Shown: positions 7,269 through 17,694, counted from the first letter of the stretch. The stretch: 64,000 nt of DNA from Brevibacterium paucivorans (GCF_016907735.1 NZ_JAFBCP010000001.1:434001-498000); one strand, 5' to 3'. Numbers and translations are program-made. The notes: generated from the sequence alone by a model not told the origin.

Positions 7269-9262
7269 CAAACGTGACCGATAACGCCCCAGTCGAGTTC
7301 TGGTCCCCCACCCAGGAATCCATTGACCAGAGCCAACTCGCCCGCTTCACACGGTTTCTCAACGCCTCATACAACGCCGCCGTCGACCTCGGCGACTACC
7401 AGGCACTGCACACATGGTCGGTTGAGCACGGCGACCGCTTTTGGGCAGCTGTGTGGGACTATTTCGACGTTCGCGGGCAACGCTCCGATGCGCCCGTTTC
7501 GCATACCGTCAGTGACACAGAAACTACGTGGTTCAGCGGCTCACAGGTCAACTACGCTGAAAACATTCTTCGCTGGGCCAACGAACGCCCCGATTCTCCC
7601 GCACTCATTGGGCTCCACGAAACTGCGCAACGCGAAGAGATCAGTTGGAAAGAGCTCGCTGGCCAGGTAGGCGCGCTCGCACAGCATTTCCGCTCCCGAG
7701 GTGTCCGCCCAGGTGACGTCGTTTGCGCAGTTCTGCCGAACATCCCGCAAACGGTCGTTGCTCTCCTAGCCACCGCATCCGTTGGCGCGGTCTGGACCGT
7801 GGTCAATACAGACTTTGGTACCCACGGAGTCAAAGAACGCTTTGAACAACTCCAGCCAAAAGTACTCCTCACAACAGACAGTGTTCGTTTCGGAGGCAAA
7901 GTCGTTGACAAAACATCGCAGCTCCCTGAACTTCTTGAAGCATTGCCTACTGTTGAACATCACGTGCTTGTCGACACAGACGTAGACTTTGGCACAACAT
8001 TGCCCGCTGCCTCTGCACGTTTAAGCGACATCCTCACGTCACCCCAAGAACCAGACTTCACCCGCGTGGAGTTCAACTCGCCCTTGTGGGTTCTCTACTC
8101 CTCAGGAACAACGGGCAAGCCCAAAGGAATTGTGCACTCCCACGGTGGTGTCGTGCTTGAGTCCCTCAAAGCAAACGCACTTCAATACGATCTGCACCCC
8201 GGTGACCGTACACACTTTGCTGCGTCGACCACGTGGGTCATTTGGAACATGATGATCGCGACACTCTTCGTGGGAGCAACCGTCGTCACTTACGACGGCT
8301 CTCCTTCCCACCCAGACGCTCTTCAACATTTGAAGATTGTCTCTGAGGAACAGGTTGCCTTCTTTGGCACGGGTGCCGCCATTTTAACCATGGGAGAAAA
8401 GTCTGGCCTGTCTAATGCTCACGACTGGGACTTCTCGCATTTGCGGTTCGTTCTCTCTAGCGGTTCGGCACTGCCCCCTACAACGTGGAACTGGCTCCGG
8501 GAACAGATCGGAAGGGACTTCCATTTGGGTTCCGACTCCGGAGGCACCGACATCGCTACCGGCATCATTGGTTCAAACCCGTGGGACGTACAAAACATCG
8601 GGGAACTTCAAGGCCCGTATCTGGGTGTTGACGCGCGCTCCGTTGGACCTGACCAGGAAACCGTCACTGATGAAGTTGGCGAGCTCATTATTGCCAACCG
8701 GATTCCGAGTATGCCCATCTACCTGTGGGGCGACACCGACCGGTCCCGTTATACCGACACCTACTTCTCAACCTACAGCGGAACTTGGCGTCAGGGAGAT
8801 TGGGTGACAAACACCTCGGCGGGAGGGTGGATTGTGCACGGCCGTTCCGACTCAACCATTAACCGAGGTGGGGTCCGCATGGGGTCTGCAGATATCTGCC
8901 GAGTTGTCGACGAAGTTGATGGCGTGACGTCTTCGATGGTTATCGGAGCAGAGCTCAAGAACGGTGGCTACTACATGCCACTGTTCGTCGTTACAACACG
9001 TGATGAGGATGAGCACAACGAACTCGAAAAGGAAATTGTCGCTGCGATTCGACAAAAAGTATCTCCGCGATATGTGCCCGACGCTGTCATTTTTGCTCCT
9101 GACGTTCCCCTTACGCGAACTGGCAAACTCATGGAAGTTCCGGTCAAACGCTTGTTTCAGGGGGCCTCCCCCGACTCACTCAACCGCACGGCAAGTCAGA
9201 ACCCCGAGGTGCTCGACTGGTATTCGAATCAAGCCACCAAGTTCGCGCAATCGGACGACTGA
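7262..9262 (+). CDS. aacS: acetoacetyl-CoA synthetase (acetoacetate-CoA ligase)
   Basis: A 666-residue ANL-superfamily acyl-CoA ligase. The N terminus (FWSPTQESIDQSQLARF) and the TWFSGSQVNYAENIL block match acetoacetyl-CoA synthetases. The AMP-binding P-loop is LYSSGTTGKPKGIVHSHGG, and the adenylation/hinge region has GRSDSTINRGGVRMGSADI and the C-terminal catalytic-lysine region LTRTGKLMEVPVKRL. It would convert acetoacetate, ATP and CoA to acetoacetyl-CoA in the cytosol. ATG 7262, GTG 7265 and GTG 7274 are all possible starts; the first two overlap the atoE stop. A 9-bp hairpin follows at 9285-9310. Confidence 0.9.
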   Translation: MVTNVTDNAPVEFWSPTQESIDQSQLARFTRFLNASYNAAVDLGDYQALHTWSVEHGDRFWAAVWDYFDVRGQRSDAPVSHTVSDTETTWFSGSQVNYAENILRWANERPDSPALIGLHETAQREEISWKELAGQVGALAQHFRSRGVRPGDVVCAVLPNIPQTVVALLATASVGAVWTVVNTDFGTHGVKERFEQLQPKVLLTTDSVRFGGKVVDKTSQLPELLEALPTVEHHVLVDTDVDFGTTLPAASARLSDILTSPQEPDFTRVEFNSPLWVLYSSGTTGKPKGIVHSHGGVVLESLKANALQYDLHPGDRTHFAASTTWVIWNMMIATLFVGATVVTYDGSPSHPDALQHLKIVSEEQVAFFGTGAAILTMGEKSGLSNAHDWDFSHLRFVLSSGSALPPTTWNWLREQIGRDFHLGSDSGGTDIATGIIGSNPWDVQNIGELQGPYLGVDARSVGPDQETVTDEVGELIIANRIPSMPIYLWGDTDRSRYTDTYFSTYSGTWRQGDWVTNTSAGGWIVHGRSDSTINRGGVRMGSADICRVVDEVDGVTSSMVIGAELKNGGYYMPLFVVTTRDEDEHNELEKEIVAAIRQKVSPRYVPDAVIFAPDVPLTRTGKLMEVPVKRLFQGASPDSLNRTASQNPEVLDWYSNQATKFAQSDD

Positions 9263-9284
9263 TAGCCATACTTAAAAATCAAAA

Positions 9285-9310
9285 ACTGTGTCAGTGCCTC
9301 GTGACACAGT
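9285..9310 (+). terminator. hairpin between aacS and rmuC
   Basis: ACTGTGTCA at 9285-9293 pairs exactly with TGACACAGT at 9302-9310 around an eight-base loop. There is no T-run after it; the rmuC ribosome-binding site GAGGA (9311-9315) follows at once. It may end the ato operon weakly, or may fold over the rmuC translation start as a control element. Confidence 0.35.
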
Positions 9311-9316
9311 GAGGAC

Positions 9317-10462
9317 ATGAACATTTCAGTTGTCACCGTTGTGTTTGTGGCACTCATTCTGGGCCTGATTGCCGGGGCCGTGCTGGGTCTTTTAGCAGGC
9401 TCAGCACGGGCACGGTCACGTTACTCTGTTGAGCTTGCACAAGCCCAAACAAAAACAGAGCTCCTCACAGAGCGGACCGCAAACCTCGAAGCAGACGCCG
9501 CGATCGCAGCTGAACTCACTGCAGCCGTCGGCCCCCTTGCAGCCAGTGTGCGTGAGTTGAAAGCTCACATGCATCAGCAGGACCACGAACGTATCGACCA
9601 GATCGCTCGACTGTCCGAGAACATCACGTCTCTGACACAACAGAACGCTCAACTTCACGCATCGACAGCACAGTTGTCTAACGCGTTACACTCCACGTCA
9701 GCGCGTGGCGACTGGGGCGAAGTACAACTCACACGCATCGTCGAATACTCCGGCCTACTCCCCCACGTCGATTTCGACACCCAAGTCACCACCCAACACG
9801 GTCGCCCCGACATGGTCGTCCACCTCCCCGGCGGAGGCACCATCGTCGTCGACGCGAAAGTCCCACTCTCCTCCCGGCTAGGCGAAGGCAACAGCGAGTC
9901 AGCCAAACAGCACGCTCAAGCACTCTTACGCCACGTCGACGCACTTGCAAGCAAGACATACTGGAAGTCCTTCGACCACTCCCCCGAATTCGTCGTATGC
10001 TTCATTCCTACCGACGGGCTACTCTCACACGCCGCAACCACCTACCCGGCCCTCATCGAACAAGCACTCAGCAAGAACGTCGTCATCGCCTCACCATCAA
10101 CCCTGCTCGTCCTACTCAAAACAGTTGCTCTCAACTGGCGCCACTACAATATCTCCACCTCGGCAGCACAGGTACTCAAACTGGGAACTGAACTCTACGA
10201 ACGCACTGGACTACTCACAGAACGACTCATCAAACTCGGCACTGCACTTGACCGCGCCACCCAGGAATACAACAGCTTCATCGGATCATTCGAAACCAGA
10301 TTCCTCGTCACTGCTCGCAAACTCACCCACACCGGAATCACCAACACACAACTCGACGAACTCAACGGCATCACCACATCCACACGCACCGTCACCGCAC
10401 ACGAACTCGCCTACCCCACCAGTCCAAATTCCCAGTCTCAACACCTCGACACCGGCACCTGA
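9317..10462 (+). CDS. rmuC: DNA recombination protein RmuC
   Basis: A 381-residue RmuC-family protein, which limits DNA inversions and rearrangements in E. coli. It has one N-terminal membrane segment (VTVVFVALILGLIAGAVLGL), a long coiled coil at about residues 35-130, then the restriction-endonuclease-like core with RGDWGEVQLTRIVEYSGL, DMVVHLPGGGTIVVDAKVPL and YWKSFDHSPEFVVCFIP. The conserved D..DAK pair fits the PD-(D/E)xK-like fold. ATG 9317 follows GAGGA at 9311-9315. It is convergent with the ferritin gene over a strong terminator. Confidence 0.93.
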   Translation: MNISVVTVVFVALILGLIAGAVLGLLAGSARARSRYSVELAQAQTKTELLTERTANLEADAAIAAELTAAVGPLAASVRELKAHMHQQDHERIDQIARLSENITSLTQQNAQLHASTAQLSNALHSTSARGDWGEVQLTRIVEYSGLLPHVDFDTQVTTQHGRPDMVVHLPGGGTIVVDAKVPLSSRLGEGNSESAKQHAQALLRHVDALASKTYWKSFDHSPEFVVCFIPTDGLLSHAATTYPALIEQALSKNVVIASPSTLLVLLKTVALNWRHYNISTSAAQVLKLGTELYERTGLLTERLIKLGTALDRATQEYNSFIGSFETRFLVTARKLTHTGITNTQLDELNGITTSTRTVTAHELAYPTSPNSQSQHLDTGT

Positions 10463-10492
10463 CCCGCATTGTCTCAACATCCGCATACAAAA

Positions 10493-10520
10493 GGGCGCCT
10501 CCGAAACCTCGGAGGCGCCC
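10493..10520. terminator. bidirectional intrinsic terminator, rmuC/ferritin
   Basis: A 12-bp perfect stem (10493-10504 with 10509-10520) with the tetraloop AACC, flanked on the left by AAAA (a U-run for the minus strand). It serves the convergent rmuC and ferritin genes. Confidence 0.8.
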
Positions 10521-10535
10521 CACACTCGTTAAAAC

Positions 10536-11051
10536 CTATTCAGACTCAGTTCCAGACGACGTACGCGAACCCAGCTCCGCGTCCAACCGCAGCAAGCCGT
10601 TACCATCGTCACCAGCCAACACCAGCTGATCGACGATCTCGCCCACTGTTGCTTCTTCCTCAATCTGCTCATTCAAGAACCAGTTGAGCAATGGACGCGA
10701 GTCCAAGTCACCCTGCGCATCGGCCGCACGGTACAGCTCACGAATCGCTTCGCTCACCTTCTCCTCGTGCGCCAACGCAGCCTTGAAAATATCCACCGGC
10801 TTCAGTTCAGCACCCACCTTAGGCGCCGGAATGTCGCCGATCTGTGCATGACCACCACGGTCAACAACATGATCAATGAACTTATTCGCGTGCACGATCT
10901 CCTCATCAGCCTGCGCACGCAACCACTGAGCCATGCCCGGGAAACTCTGAGCGTCGGCAACAACCGCCAACTGGCGGTACGTCATCGACGCCTCAAACTC
11001 CAAGGTGATCTGCTCGTTAAACTTCACTTCTAACGCATCAGCAAGCTTCAT
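10536..11051 (-). CDS. ferritin (iron storage)
   Basis: A 171-residue ferritin-like diiron protein. The four-helix bundle carries the ferroxidase residues in LEFEASMTYRQLA (helix A), ADEEIVHANKF with the E..H pair (helix B) and FLNEQIEEEATVGEI (helix D). It lacks a haem-binding Met pattern of bacterioferritin, so it is a non-haem ferritin. The acidic hydrophilic tail after about residue 150 is typical of actinobacterial BfrB/Ftn. The start ATG 11051 has GAGGAAA just upstream. It stores Fe(III) and is expected to be iron-regulated, though no IdeR/DtxR box was recognised. Confidence 0.92.
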   Translation of the reverse strand: MKLADALEVKFNEQITLEFEASMTYRQLAVVADAQSFPGMAQWLRAQADEEIVHANKFIDHVVDRGGHAQIGDIPAPKVGAELKPVDIFKAALAHEEKVSEAIRELYRAADAQGDLDSRPLLNWFLNEQIEEEATVGEIVDQLVLAGDDGNGLLRLDAELGSRTSSGTESE

Positions 11052-11102
11052 GTTTCCTCCTCAAAAAGCTTAAAACTGAAACAACCACACGGCACTCCAT
11101 GC

Positions 11103-12179
11103 TTACCGCAAATCGTGCTCGCGGTTGGCCCCATTCTTCTTGTTCGACGTGTTCTCACCGGCGGCTTTCAAATCAGCACGCAACTCACGAGGCAAACTAA
11201 ACATCAAGTCCTCCTCAGCAGTCCGCACCTCATCAACATCGGCATAACCGTACTCAGCCAAAAGCTCCAACACGCTCTTCACCAACAAGTCCGGGACGCT
11301 CGCACCACTCGTTACACCAACCGTGGCCACACCGTTAAACCAGTCCTCATCAATCTCACGCGCAAAATCCACGCGGTACGACGCCTTCGCCCCATGCTCC
11401 AAAGCAACTTCAACAAGCCGCTTCGTGTTCGACGAATTATTCGACCCCACCACAATCACCAAGTCACACTGGGGTGCAATCTTTTTCACCGCCACCTGAC
11501 GGTTCTGCGTCGCATAACAAATATCGTCACTAGGCGGATCAATTAACTGCGGAAAACGCTCACGCAGAATCGACACCGTCTCCATGGTCTCGTCGACACT
11601 CAACGTTGTTTGCGAAATCCACACCAGCTTTTCTGGATTACCCAGATCAACCTCACGAGCCTCAGCGGGGTTCTGCACCAGCACAATCGACTCAGGCGCC
11701 TCACCCATGGTGCCCTCAACCTCTTCGTGGCCTTCGTGCCCCACCAACAGAATGGTGTACCCCTGCTTAGCAAACCGCACAGCTTCCCGGTGTACCTTCG
11801 TCACCAACGGGCACGTCGCATCAATCGTCTTCAAGTCCCGCGTGGCTGCTTCTTCATGCACTGCAGGAGAAACTCCGTGAGCAGAAAACACCACTCGCTC
11901 ACCCTGCGGAACTTGCTCAGTTTGATCCACAAAAACCGCGCCACGTTCCGTCAACGTCTCCACGACGTGACGGTTGTGCACAATCTCCTTGCGCACATAC
12001 ACCGGCGCACCATAGTGCTCCAGCGCCCGCTCCACAGCAATCACAGCCCGGTCAACACCAGCACAGTATCCGCGCGGTGCTGCCAGAAGAACCTTCTTCT
12101 CACCATCAGGCTGTTCAATCTCACCAGGCGCTTTACGAGTTCTGGGCATTGACGGCATTGGCATAGTTACAGTAGACAC
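11103..12179 (-). CDS. ispH: 4-hydroxy-3-methylbut-2-enyl diphosphate reductase
   Basis: IspH (LytB) catalyses the last step of the MEP pathway, giving IPP and DMAPP. The 358-residue protein has the three iron-sulfur cysteines: C39 in [13 protein letters not shown]123 in DATCPLV and C221 in ICYATQNRQ. The substrate-binding EE(G/V)[10 protein letters not shown] and [10 protein letters not shown] blocks are intact. The start is the GTG at 12179. TAGAAT lies at 12191-12186 with exactly six bases to the GTG and no Shine-Dalgarno, suggesting a leaderless mRNA. It is divergent from xseA, as in other actinobacteria. Confidence 0.96.
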   Translation of the reverse strand: MSTVTMPMPSMPRTRKAPGEIEQPDGEKKVLLAAPRGYCAGVDRAVIAVERALEHYGAPVYVRKEIVHNRHVVETLTERGAVFVDQTEQVPQGERVVFSAHGVSPAVHEEAATRDLKTIDATCPLVTKVHREAVRFAKQGYTILLVGHEGHEEVEGTMGEAPESIVLVQNPAEAREVDLGNPEKLVWISQTTLSVDETMETVSILRERFPQLIDPPSDDICYATQNRQVAVKKIAPQCDLVIVVGSNNSSNTKRLVEVALEHGAKASYRVDFAREIDEDWFNGVATVGVTSGASVPDLLVKSVLELLAEYGYADVDEVRTAEEDLMFSLPRELRADLKAAGENTSNKKNGANREHDLR

Positions 12180-12261
12180 ATAACCATTCTAAGAAACCCC
12201 GGCACCAAGAGCCAGGTTAAACTGCCCACACACGAACATTCACACCACGAACGGACGAGTC

Positions 12262-13575
12262 ATGGCCCCACGGATCAGCGGCACACCCGGCACAGTCGGT
12301 GCTGAACCCCCCAACAGCCTGCCCGCCACCGCACTTGAAACCACCCCCGAAAACCCGTGGCCCGTCTCGCTTTTAAGCCAAAACATCAAGAACTACATCG
12401 ACCGCATGTCCGTCGTGTGGGTCGAAGGCCAAATCATCGAATTCAACCCCCGCGGACGCGCCTCCTACCTCACCATCCGCGACCTCAATGACCAAGTCTC
12501 ACTGCCCGTCCAGGTCTTTTCCGACGTCCTCGACAGGCTCGAAACCCCCATCAAAGCCGGCGACCACGTAGTCGTACAACTCAAAGCAAACTTCTGGCTC
12601 AAAGCCGGTCGTCTCTCCATGCAAGCCCGCGACATCCGGCACGTTGGACTGGGCGAACTGCTCGCCCGCCTCGAACGCCTCAAACGCATGCTTGCCTCCG
12701 AAGGTCTCTTCGACCCCGCGCTCAAGAAACCCATCCCGTTCTTACCCACCAAAATCGGGCTCATTACCGGCCGTAACTCCGACGCCGAAAAAGACGTCAT
12801 CCGCAACGCCACCCTACGCTGGCCGTCCGTCCAATTCGACATCATCAACACCGCCGTTCAAGGCACCGGCGCTGTCACCCAAGTCATCGCTGCTCTCGAA
12901 GAACTTGACGCTCACCAAGACGTTGACGTCATCATCATCGCCCGAGGTGGCGGCAGCTTAGAGGACCTCCTCCCCTTTTCGAATGAGTCCCTCATCCGAG
13001 CCGTCGCAGCCACACGCACCCCAGTCGTTTCGGCAATTGGTCACGAAGCCGACCACCCAATCCTTGACGAAGTCGCAGACCTCCGAGCCTCCACCCCCAC
13101 AGATGCCGCCAAACGCGTCGTCCCGGACTTCCACCAAGAAGTCATGGGCATCATGCATGCCCGGGCCGTCCTCACCGGCACCCTAGAACGCTTCATCACC
13201 AACGAACAGCGGGGACTCGACAGTGTCCGGAGCCGCCCCGTACTGGCCAATCCACACACCATGATCACCACCCGAGCTGACGAAATCGCCGACTGGCGCA
13301 CACGCGCCACCTCACTTACCCGGCGCACGCTCCACCACGGAGAAGCAACCATCGAGCACCTCCGCACCCAAGTTCGTGCGCTCAGCCCGCTCAACACGCT
13401 AGCCCGCGGTTACGCGATCGTGCAGGACACCTCGGGCGCGGCAGTCCGCAACACCAACGACCTCAACGCCGGCGACCAGCTCACCGTCACAGTCGAACAC
13501 GGCACATTCGAGGCAACCGTCACAACAATCCACCCGCAACGGCCAGACACACCCCAACCAAAGGACACACCATGA
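12262..13575 (+). CDS. xseA: exodeoxyribonuclease VII large subunit
   Basis: XseA is the catalytic subunit of exonuclease VII, which degrades single-stranded DNA to oligonucleotides. The 437-residue protein has an N-terminal OB-fold (VSLLSQNIKNYIDRM to ARDIRHVGLGELLA). The catalytic domain carries FLPTKIGLITGRNSDAEKDV, DVIIIARGGGSLEDLLPFS and VVSAIGHEADHPILDEVADLRA, followed by a helical C-terminal region ending LARGYAIVQ. The first 30 residues are low-complexity. Its stop overlaps the xseB start (ATGA at 13572). Confidence 0.96.
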   Translation: MAPRISGTPGTVGAEPPNSLPATALETTPENPWPVSLLSQNIKNYIDRMSVVWVEGQIIEFNPRGRASYLTIRDLNDQVSLPVQVFSDVLDRLETPIKAGDHVVVQLKANFWLKAGRLSMQARDIRHVGLGELLARLERLKRMLASEGLFDPALKKPIPFLPTKIGLITGRNSDAEKDVIRNATLRWPSVQFDIINTAVQGTGAVTQVIAALEELDAHQDVDVIIIARGGGSLEDLLPFSNESLIRAVAATRTPVVSAIGHEADHPILDEVADLRASTPTDAAKRVVPDFHQEVMGIMHARAVLTGTLERFITNEQRGLDSVRSRPVLANPHTMITTRADEIADWRTRATSLTRRTLHHGEATIEHLRTQVRALSPLNTLARGYAIVQDTSGAAVRNTNDLNAGDQLTVTVEHGTFEATVTTIHPQRPDTPQPKDTP

Positions 13576-13808
13576 CCAGCATCAACGAAATGAGCTACGA
13601 ACAGGCTCGCGAAGAACTCATGAACACGGTCAAGGCTTTAGAAGCTGGAAACCTCAACCTCGAAGAATCCTTAACCCTGTGGAAACGCGGCGAACAACTC
13701 GCTGACCGGTGCCAAGCTTGGCTCGACAGCGCCCGCGACGCACTCGACAAAGCTCAAGCCAAACAGTCTGGCGAAAGCGAAACTGACTCAGAGCAAGAAG
13801 CAGAGTAA
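13572..13808 (+). CDS. xseB: exodeoxyribonuclease VII small subunit
   Basis: A 78-residue XseB: MSYEQAREELMNTVKALEAG is followed by the family signature NLNLEESLTLWKRGEQLADRCQ and an acidic tail. XseB forms the helical partner of XseA. The four-base ATGA overlap with xseA implies coupled translation. It is convergent with the DUF4245 gene, 34 bases away, with no clear terminator between. Confidence 0.95.
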   Translation: MTSINEMSYEQAREELMNTVKALEAGNLNLEESLTLWKRGEQLADRCQAWLDSARDALDKAQAKQSGESETDSEQEAE

Positions 13809-13842
13809 GTTCAACGAACCGCGCAAACCACGCACACGTCAC

Positions 13843-14409
13843 CTAGTGTTTCTCCAACGCACGCTTCACAAACATGTCAACAGACTCACCTGTTGCAACG
13901 GCCTGCACCACAAACCAGGTGCCATTAACCTGACCCACGAACGCTTGTTCACGGTTCTTACCTTCATAGGTTGTGAAGTTCACGCCTTGGATACTCTGCT
14001 CGCCAACAGGGGCGAACTCTTTGACAAATGACTTCGCCCAGTCCTCGTCAGCCTGAGCCTGGCGAATCGACAACCACTGATCATCCGGCCCCACATATGA
14101 GGCGTACCACGTCTGAACCGACGGCTCACCCATTGGCGCCAGTCGGGCCTCGTTTGAGTGCCAGTCCTGCGGTGTTTCAAACCACGCAACCGGCCAATCA
14201 ACCGCATCATCGGCCGTCTTACCAATACCCTCAGCGTCCACCTTTCGAATGGGGTCGCCCTTTGGCTGAGGCGCGATCATCAGCGCCAGCACCATGATGA
14301 GAACACACGCCAATAACGCGATCACCATGTTCATCCAGTTGGCTTCCAACCGGAGTTTCCGCATTTCTGCGCGCGATCCAGGCTGAGGTTGGGCAGATTT
14401 TTCAGTCAC
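13843..14409 (-). CDS. DUF4245 membrane-anchored protein
   Basis: A 188-residue protein starting at GTG 14409 (VTEKSAQPQPGSRAEMRKL). One membrane helix (WMNMVIALLACVLIMVLALM) is followed by an extracytoplasmic domain with VAWFETPQDWHSNEARLAP, TWYASYVGP and the WFVVQAVATGE block typical of DUF4245. The family is actinobacterial and of unknown function; its position between xseB and glpX matches Rv1100 of mycobacteria. CACAAT is at 14421-14416, exactly six bases before the GTG, with no Shine-Dalgarno; the longer frame to 14547 would overlap glpX and is not supported. Confidence 0.85.
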   Translation of the reverse strand: MTEKSAQPQPGSRAEMRKLRLEANWMNMVIALLACVLIMVLALMIAPQPKGDPIRKVDAEGIGKTADDAVDWPVAWFETPQDWHSNEARLAPMGEPSVQTWYASYVGPDDQWLSIRQAQADEDWAKSFVKEFAPVGEQSIQGVNFTTYEGKNREQAFVGQVNGTWFVVQAVATGESVDMFVKRALEKH

Positions 14410-14525
14410 CCCAGTATTGTGCCCACACTGTGTACAACTGACAAACGCACCCTGAGAAACCTCTCCTGCCAACGTTCTCTTATACCCACCACAAACTGAA
14501 GCGTCGTTAGTGGCACAATGAAGGT

Positions 14526-15644
14526 ATGACAGAGCTGAATGCGTCACAAGAAAAGGCTCACCACAATGGCGGGCGTGCAGAAACCGAACCCGTTGCTGTC
14601 ACCGACGAATGGTCTCAGCGACTCCGTATCGAAGAAGGCGAACCCGATCGTAACCTCGCGCTCGAACTCGTTCGCGTGACCGAGGCGGCAGCAATTGCCG
14701 CTGGTCCGTGGGCTGGCCGCGGTGAAAAGCTCGCCGCTGACGGGGCTGCCGTAGCAGCAATGCGCAATGTGATCTCGACTGTTCGCATGGACGGCACCGT
14801 CGTCATTGGTGAAGGTGAAAAAGACGAAGCCCCCATGCTGTTTAACGGCGAAAAAGTAGGTGACGGCACGGGCGCTCACGTTGACGTCGCCGTTGACCCC
14901 ATCGACGGAACCACCCTGACCGCTAAAGGTATGCCCGGCGCGATCGCCGTGATGGCGGTCTCCGAAGGCGGCTCCATGTACGACCCATCTGCCGTGTTCT
15001 ACATGGAGAAGCTGGTCGCCGGTGCCCAGTACGCCGACGTTGTTGACCTACGCCTGCCCGTAGGCGAAAACATCCGTCGCGTCGCCAAGATTAAAGGTAG
15101 CGCCAAGGACGCTTCGGCCGTCACTGTCGTTATTCTGGACCGCCCACGCCACAAGGAACTCATCCAAGAAGTCCGTGACGCTGGCGCGCGCATCAAACTG
15201 ATCTCAGACGGTGACGTCGCCGGTGCAATCGCAGCGTGCCGCCCCAACACCGGAACCGACCTCCTCATGGGAATCGGTGGAACCCCAGAAGGCATCATCA
15301 CCGCATGCGCAGTGAAAGCCATGGGCGGGGTTATCCAAGGACGTCTGTGGCCACAGTCTGACGAAGAACGCCAAGGCGCAATCGACGCGGGTCTTGCGTT
15401 GGACACCGTCCTCTCCACCGACGACCTGGTCAAGAGCGACAACTCGTACTTCGTCGCAACCGGTATCACCACCGGCGACCTGCTCGACGGTGTGCGCTAC
15501 GAAGGCCAGCACGTCATGACCCACTCGCTGGTCATGCGTTCCAAGTCAGGCACCGTGCGCAACGTGTACGCCGAGCACCGCATTGAAAAGACCCACTCGT
15601 ACGAAGAAGCTGCCCGCGAAGCAGCCCGCAGGGGTCTCGTTTAA
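14526..15644 (+). CDS. glpX: class II fructose-1,6-bisphosphatase
   Basis: GlpX hydrolyses fructose 1,6-bisphosphate in gluconeogenesis and is the only FBPase in most actinobacteria. The 372-residue protein has the metal-site motifs [11 protein letters not shown] and DPIDGTTL, plus [13 protein letters not shown] and [14 protein letters not shown]. The ATG 14526 is preceded by CACAAT at 14514-14519 with exactly six intervening bases. It forms a tight operon with carbonic anhydrase and fumC: stop and next start overlap by one base at 15644. Confidence 0.96.
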   Translation: MTELNASQEKAHHNGGRAETEPVAVTDEWSQRLRIEEGEPDRNLALELVRVTEAAAIAAGPWAGRGEKLAADGAAVAAMRNVISTVRMDGTVVIGEGEKDEAPMLFNGEKVGDGTGAHVDVAVDPIDGTTLTAKGMPGAIAVMAVSEGGSMYDPSAVFYMEKLVAGAQYADVVDLRLPVGENIRRVAKIKGSAKDASAVTVVILDRPRHKELIQEVRDAGARIKLISDGDVAGAIAACRPNTGTDLLMGIGGTPEGIITACAVKAMGGVIQGRLWPQSDEERQGAIDAGLALDTVLSTDDLVKSDNSYFVATGITTGDLLDGVRYEGQHVMTHSLVMRSKSGTVRNVYAEHRIEKTHSYEEAAREAARRGLV

Positions 15645-16291
15645 TGCCGAACTCTCGCGCATATACCACCCCACAAGCTGCGTTCGACCGTCTCATTGAC
15701 GGAAACAAACGCTTTGTGACCGACACCCCTGAACATGCCCAGCAAGACTCCACGAGGCGTCGCGAACTGCGCACAATTCAGCTCCCCTACTCGACCCTGT
15801 TCGGTTGTTCTGACTCACGTGTCGCAGCTGAACTGATCTTCGATGTTGGTCTAGGTGAAATGTTCGTGGTTCGCACCGCCGGGCAGGTGACCGATTCGGT
15901 CACCATCGGCAGCCTGGAATACGGCGTCGAACAACTGGGAACACCTCTTGTGATTGTTCTGGGGCACGACTCGTGTGGCGCCGTCACCGCGTCAGTCGAC
16001 GCCTACCAAAACGGAACGTTCCCTGGCGGTTTCGTCGACGACGTCGTATCCAACATCCTTCCCGCCGTCGCCCGCGCCCACTCAAAAGGCAAGAACGACA
16101 TCGGGTCAGCTGTGGAGCAAAATACCGTCGACACGGTGGAACGCCTCTACGCACGTTCCTACACCATCCGAAAAGCAGTAAACGAAGGCCGTACCGCACT
16201 CGTGGGGCTCACCTACGCCCTGGCGGACGGAAAAGTGAATGTTGTTGCCGTTCGCGGCGACCTCAACACCGACAGCAAGGAGACACAGTGA
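15644..16291 (+). CDS. beta-carbonic anhydrase
   Basis: A 215-residue beta-class carbonic anhydrase for interconversion of CO2 and bicarbonate. Zinc ligands are C55 and the dyad D57/R59 (GCSDSR), and H108 and C111 (LGHDSCGAV). It is located between glpX and fumC with overlapping ends on both sides (1 base and GTGA), a conserved-looking central carbon operon in which bicarbonate supply serves carboxylation. Confidence 0.95.
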   Translation: MPNSRAYTTPQAAFDRLIDGNKRFVTDTPEHAQQDSTRRRELRTIQLPYSTLFGCSDSRVAAELIFDVGLGEMFVVRTAGQVTDSVTIGSLEYGVEQLGTPLVIVLGHDSCGAVTASVDAYQNGTFPGGFVDDVVSNILPAVARAHSKGKNDIGSAVEQNTVDTVERLYARSYTIRKAVNEGRTALVGLTYALADGKVNVVAVRGDLNTDSKETQ

Positions 16292-17694
16292 GCCAAGAAT
16301 TCCGCATTGAACACGACACCATGGGCGAAGTGAAGGTCCCCGTCAACGCCCTGTACCGTGCTCAAACCCAGCGCGCAGTCGAAAACTTCCCCATCTCTGG
16401 CAAACCACTCGAAGCTGCCAACATCGCCGCCCTGGGGCACGTGAAGAAAGCATGCGCACGCGCCAACAACGACCTCGGCGTTCTTGACGACACCCGCGCC
16501 AAGGCGATCATCGCAGCCGCTGAGGAAGTCATTGCAGGGACTCACAACGGCGAATTCCCCATCGACGTGTTCCAGACCGGTTCAGGTACCTCGTCGAACA
16601 TGAACACCAACGAGGTCATCGCAACCCTGGCCAACCGCACTGTTGACGGCCAGGACAGCGAAATCCACCCCAACGACCACGTCAACGCGTCACAGTCGTC
16701 CAACGACGTCTACCCCACCTCGGTACACGTGGCCGTCACCCAGGCACTGGTCAACGACTTGGTTCCTGCTATGGACCACCTGGCGAGCGCGCTGGAAGAA
16801 AAAGCTACCGAATTCCGCAACATCGTCAAGGCCGGCCGCACCCACCTAATGGACGCCACCCCAGTGACCCTGGGACAAGAGTTCTCCGGTTACGCAGCTC
16901 AGGTTCGCAACGGGATTGAGCGCATCGAATCCTCGCTTCCGCGCGTAGCCGAAGTTCCTATGGGTGGAACCGCAACCGGCACCGGTATTAACACGCCACA
17001 AGGCTTCCCACAGGCTGTTGTAAAGTACTTGGCCGAACAGACCGGCCTGCCTATCACGGAAGCTCGCAACCACTTCGAAGCACAGGCCAACCGCGATGGT
17101 CTGGTTGAAGCATCCGGTCAGTTGCGCAACATTGCGTACTCGTACATGAAGATCAACAACGACATCCGCTGGATGGGCTCAGGCCCCAACACGGGTCTGG
17201 GTGAACTGCACATTCCTGACCTGCAGCCCGGTTCGTCGATCATGCCCGGTAAGGTCAACCCGGTCATTTGTGAAGCGGTCACGCAGGTGTGCGCGCAGGT
17301 CATTGGTAACGACACCACCGTGTCGCTGTCCTCGACCAACGGGGCGTTCGAACTCAACGTGGGTATTCCGGTCATGGCATCGAACCTGCTGGAGTCGATC
17401 CGTCTGTTGGCTAACTCCAGCCGTGTCATGGCAGACAAGATGATCAAGGGGCTAGAAGCCAACGAGGAACGTTGCCGCTTCCTCGCAGAGGCTTCGCCAT
17501 CGATCGTCACCCCGCTGAACAAGGTCATCGGTTACGAAGCTGCCGCCAAGATCGCTAAGCACGCCGTCAACAACAAGATGACGGTGAAGGAAGCAACGGT
17601 GGCGCTGGGCTACGTAGAAAACGGCACCATCACCGAAGAGGACCTGGACAAGGCCCTCGACGTGACCACCATGCTGGGTGAGTTCAACCGCTAA
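16288..17694 (+). CDS. fumC: class II fumarate hydratase
   Basis: FumC interconverts fumarate and malate in the TCA cycle. The GTG at 16288 gives 468 residues ([18 protein letters not shown]), overlaps the previous stop as GTGA and has AAGGAG at 16277-16282; the longer frame to 15973 runs through the carbonic anhydrase gene in another frame. The fumarase/aspartase signature is [27 protein letters not shown] and the [16 protein letters not shown] block are also intact. Oxygen-stable class II enzymes need no Fe-S cluster. Confidence 0.97.
   Translation: MSQEFRIEHDTMGEVKVPVNALYRAQTQRAVENFPISGKPLEAANIAALGHVKKACARANNDLGVLDDTRAKAIIAAAEEVIAGTHNGEFPIDVFQTGSGTSSNMNTNEVIATLANRTVDGQDSEIHPNDHVNASQSSNDVYPTSVHVAVTQALVNDLVPAMDHLASALEEKATEFRNIVKAGRTHLMDATPVTLGQEFSGYAAQVRNGIERIESSLPRVAEVPMGGTATGTGINTPQGFPQAVVKYLAEQTGLPITEARNHFEAQANRDGLVEASGQLRNIAYSYMKINNDIRWMGSGPNTGLGELHIPDLQPGSSIMPGKVNPVICEAVTQVCAQVIGNDTTVSLSSTNGAFELNVGIPVMASNLLESIRLLANSSRVMADKMIKGLEANEERCRFLAEASPSIVTPLNKVIGYEAAAKIAKHAVNNKMTVKEATVALGYVENGTITEEDLDKALDVTTMLGEFNR

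Noticed and set aside
9285..9310. Standard intrinsic terminator with U-tract for aacS
   Set aside because: The hairpin is real, but no T-run follows and the rmuC ribosome-binding site starts at once; kept only as a low-confidence hairpin.
15973..16287. In-frame extension upstream of fumC
   Set aside because: It overlaps the carbonic anhydrase gene in a different frame and is Arg-rich shadow sequence; GTG 16288 has a ribosome-binding site and coupling to the previous stop.
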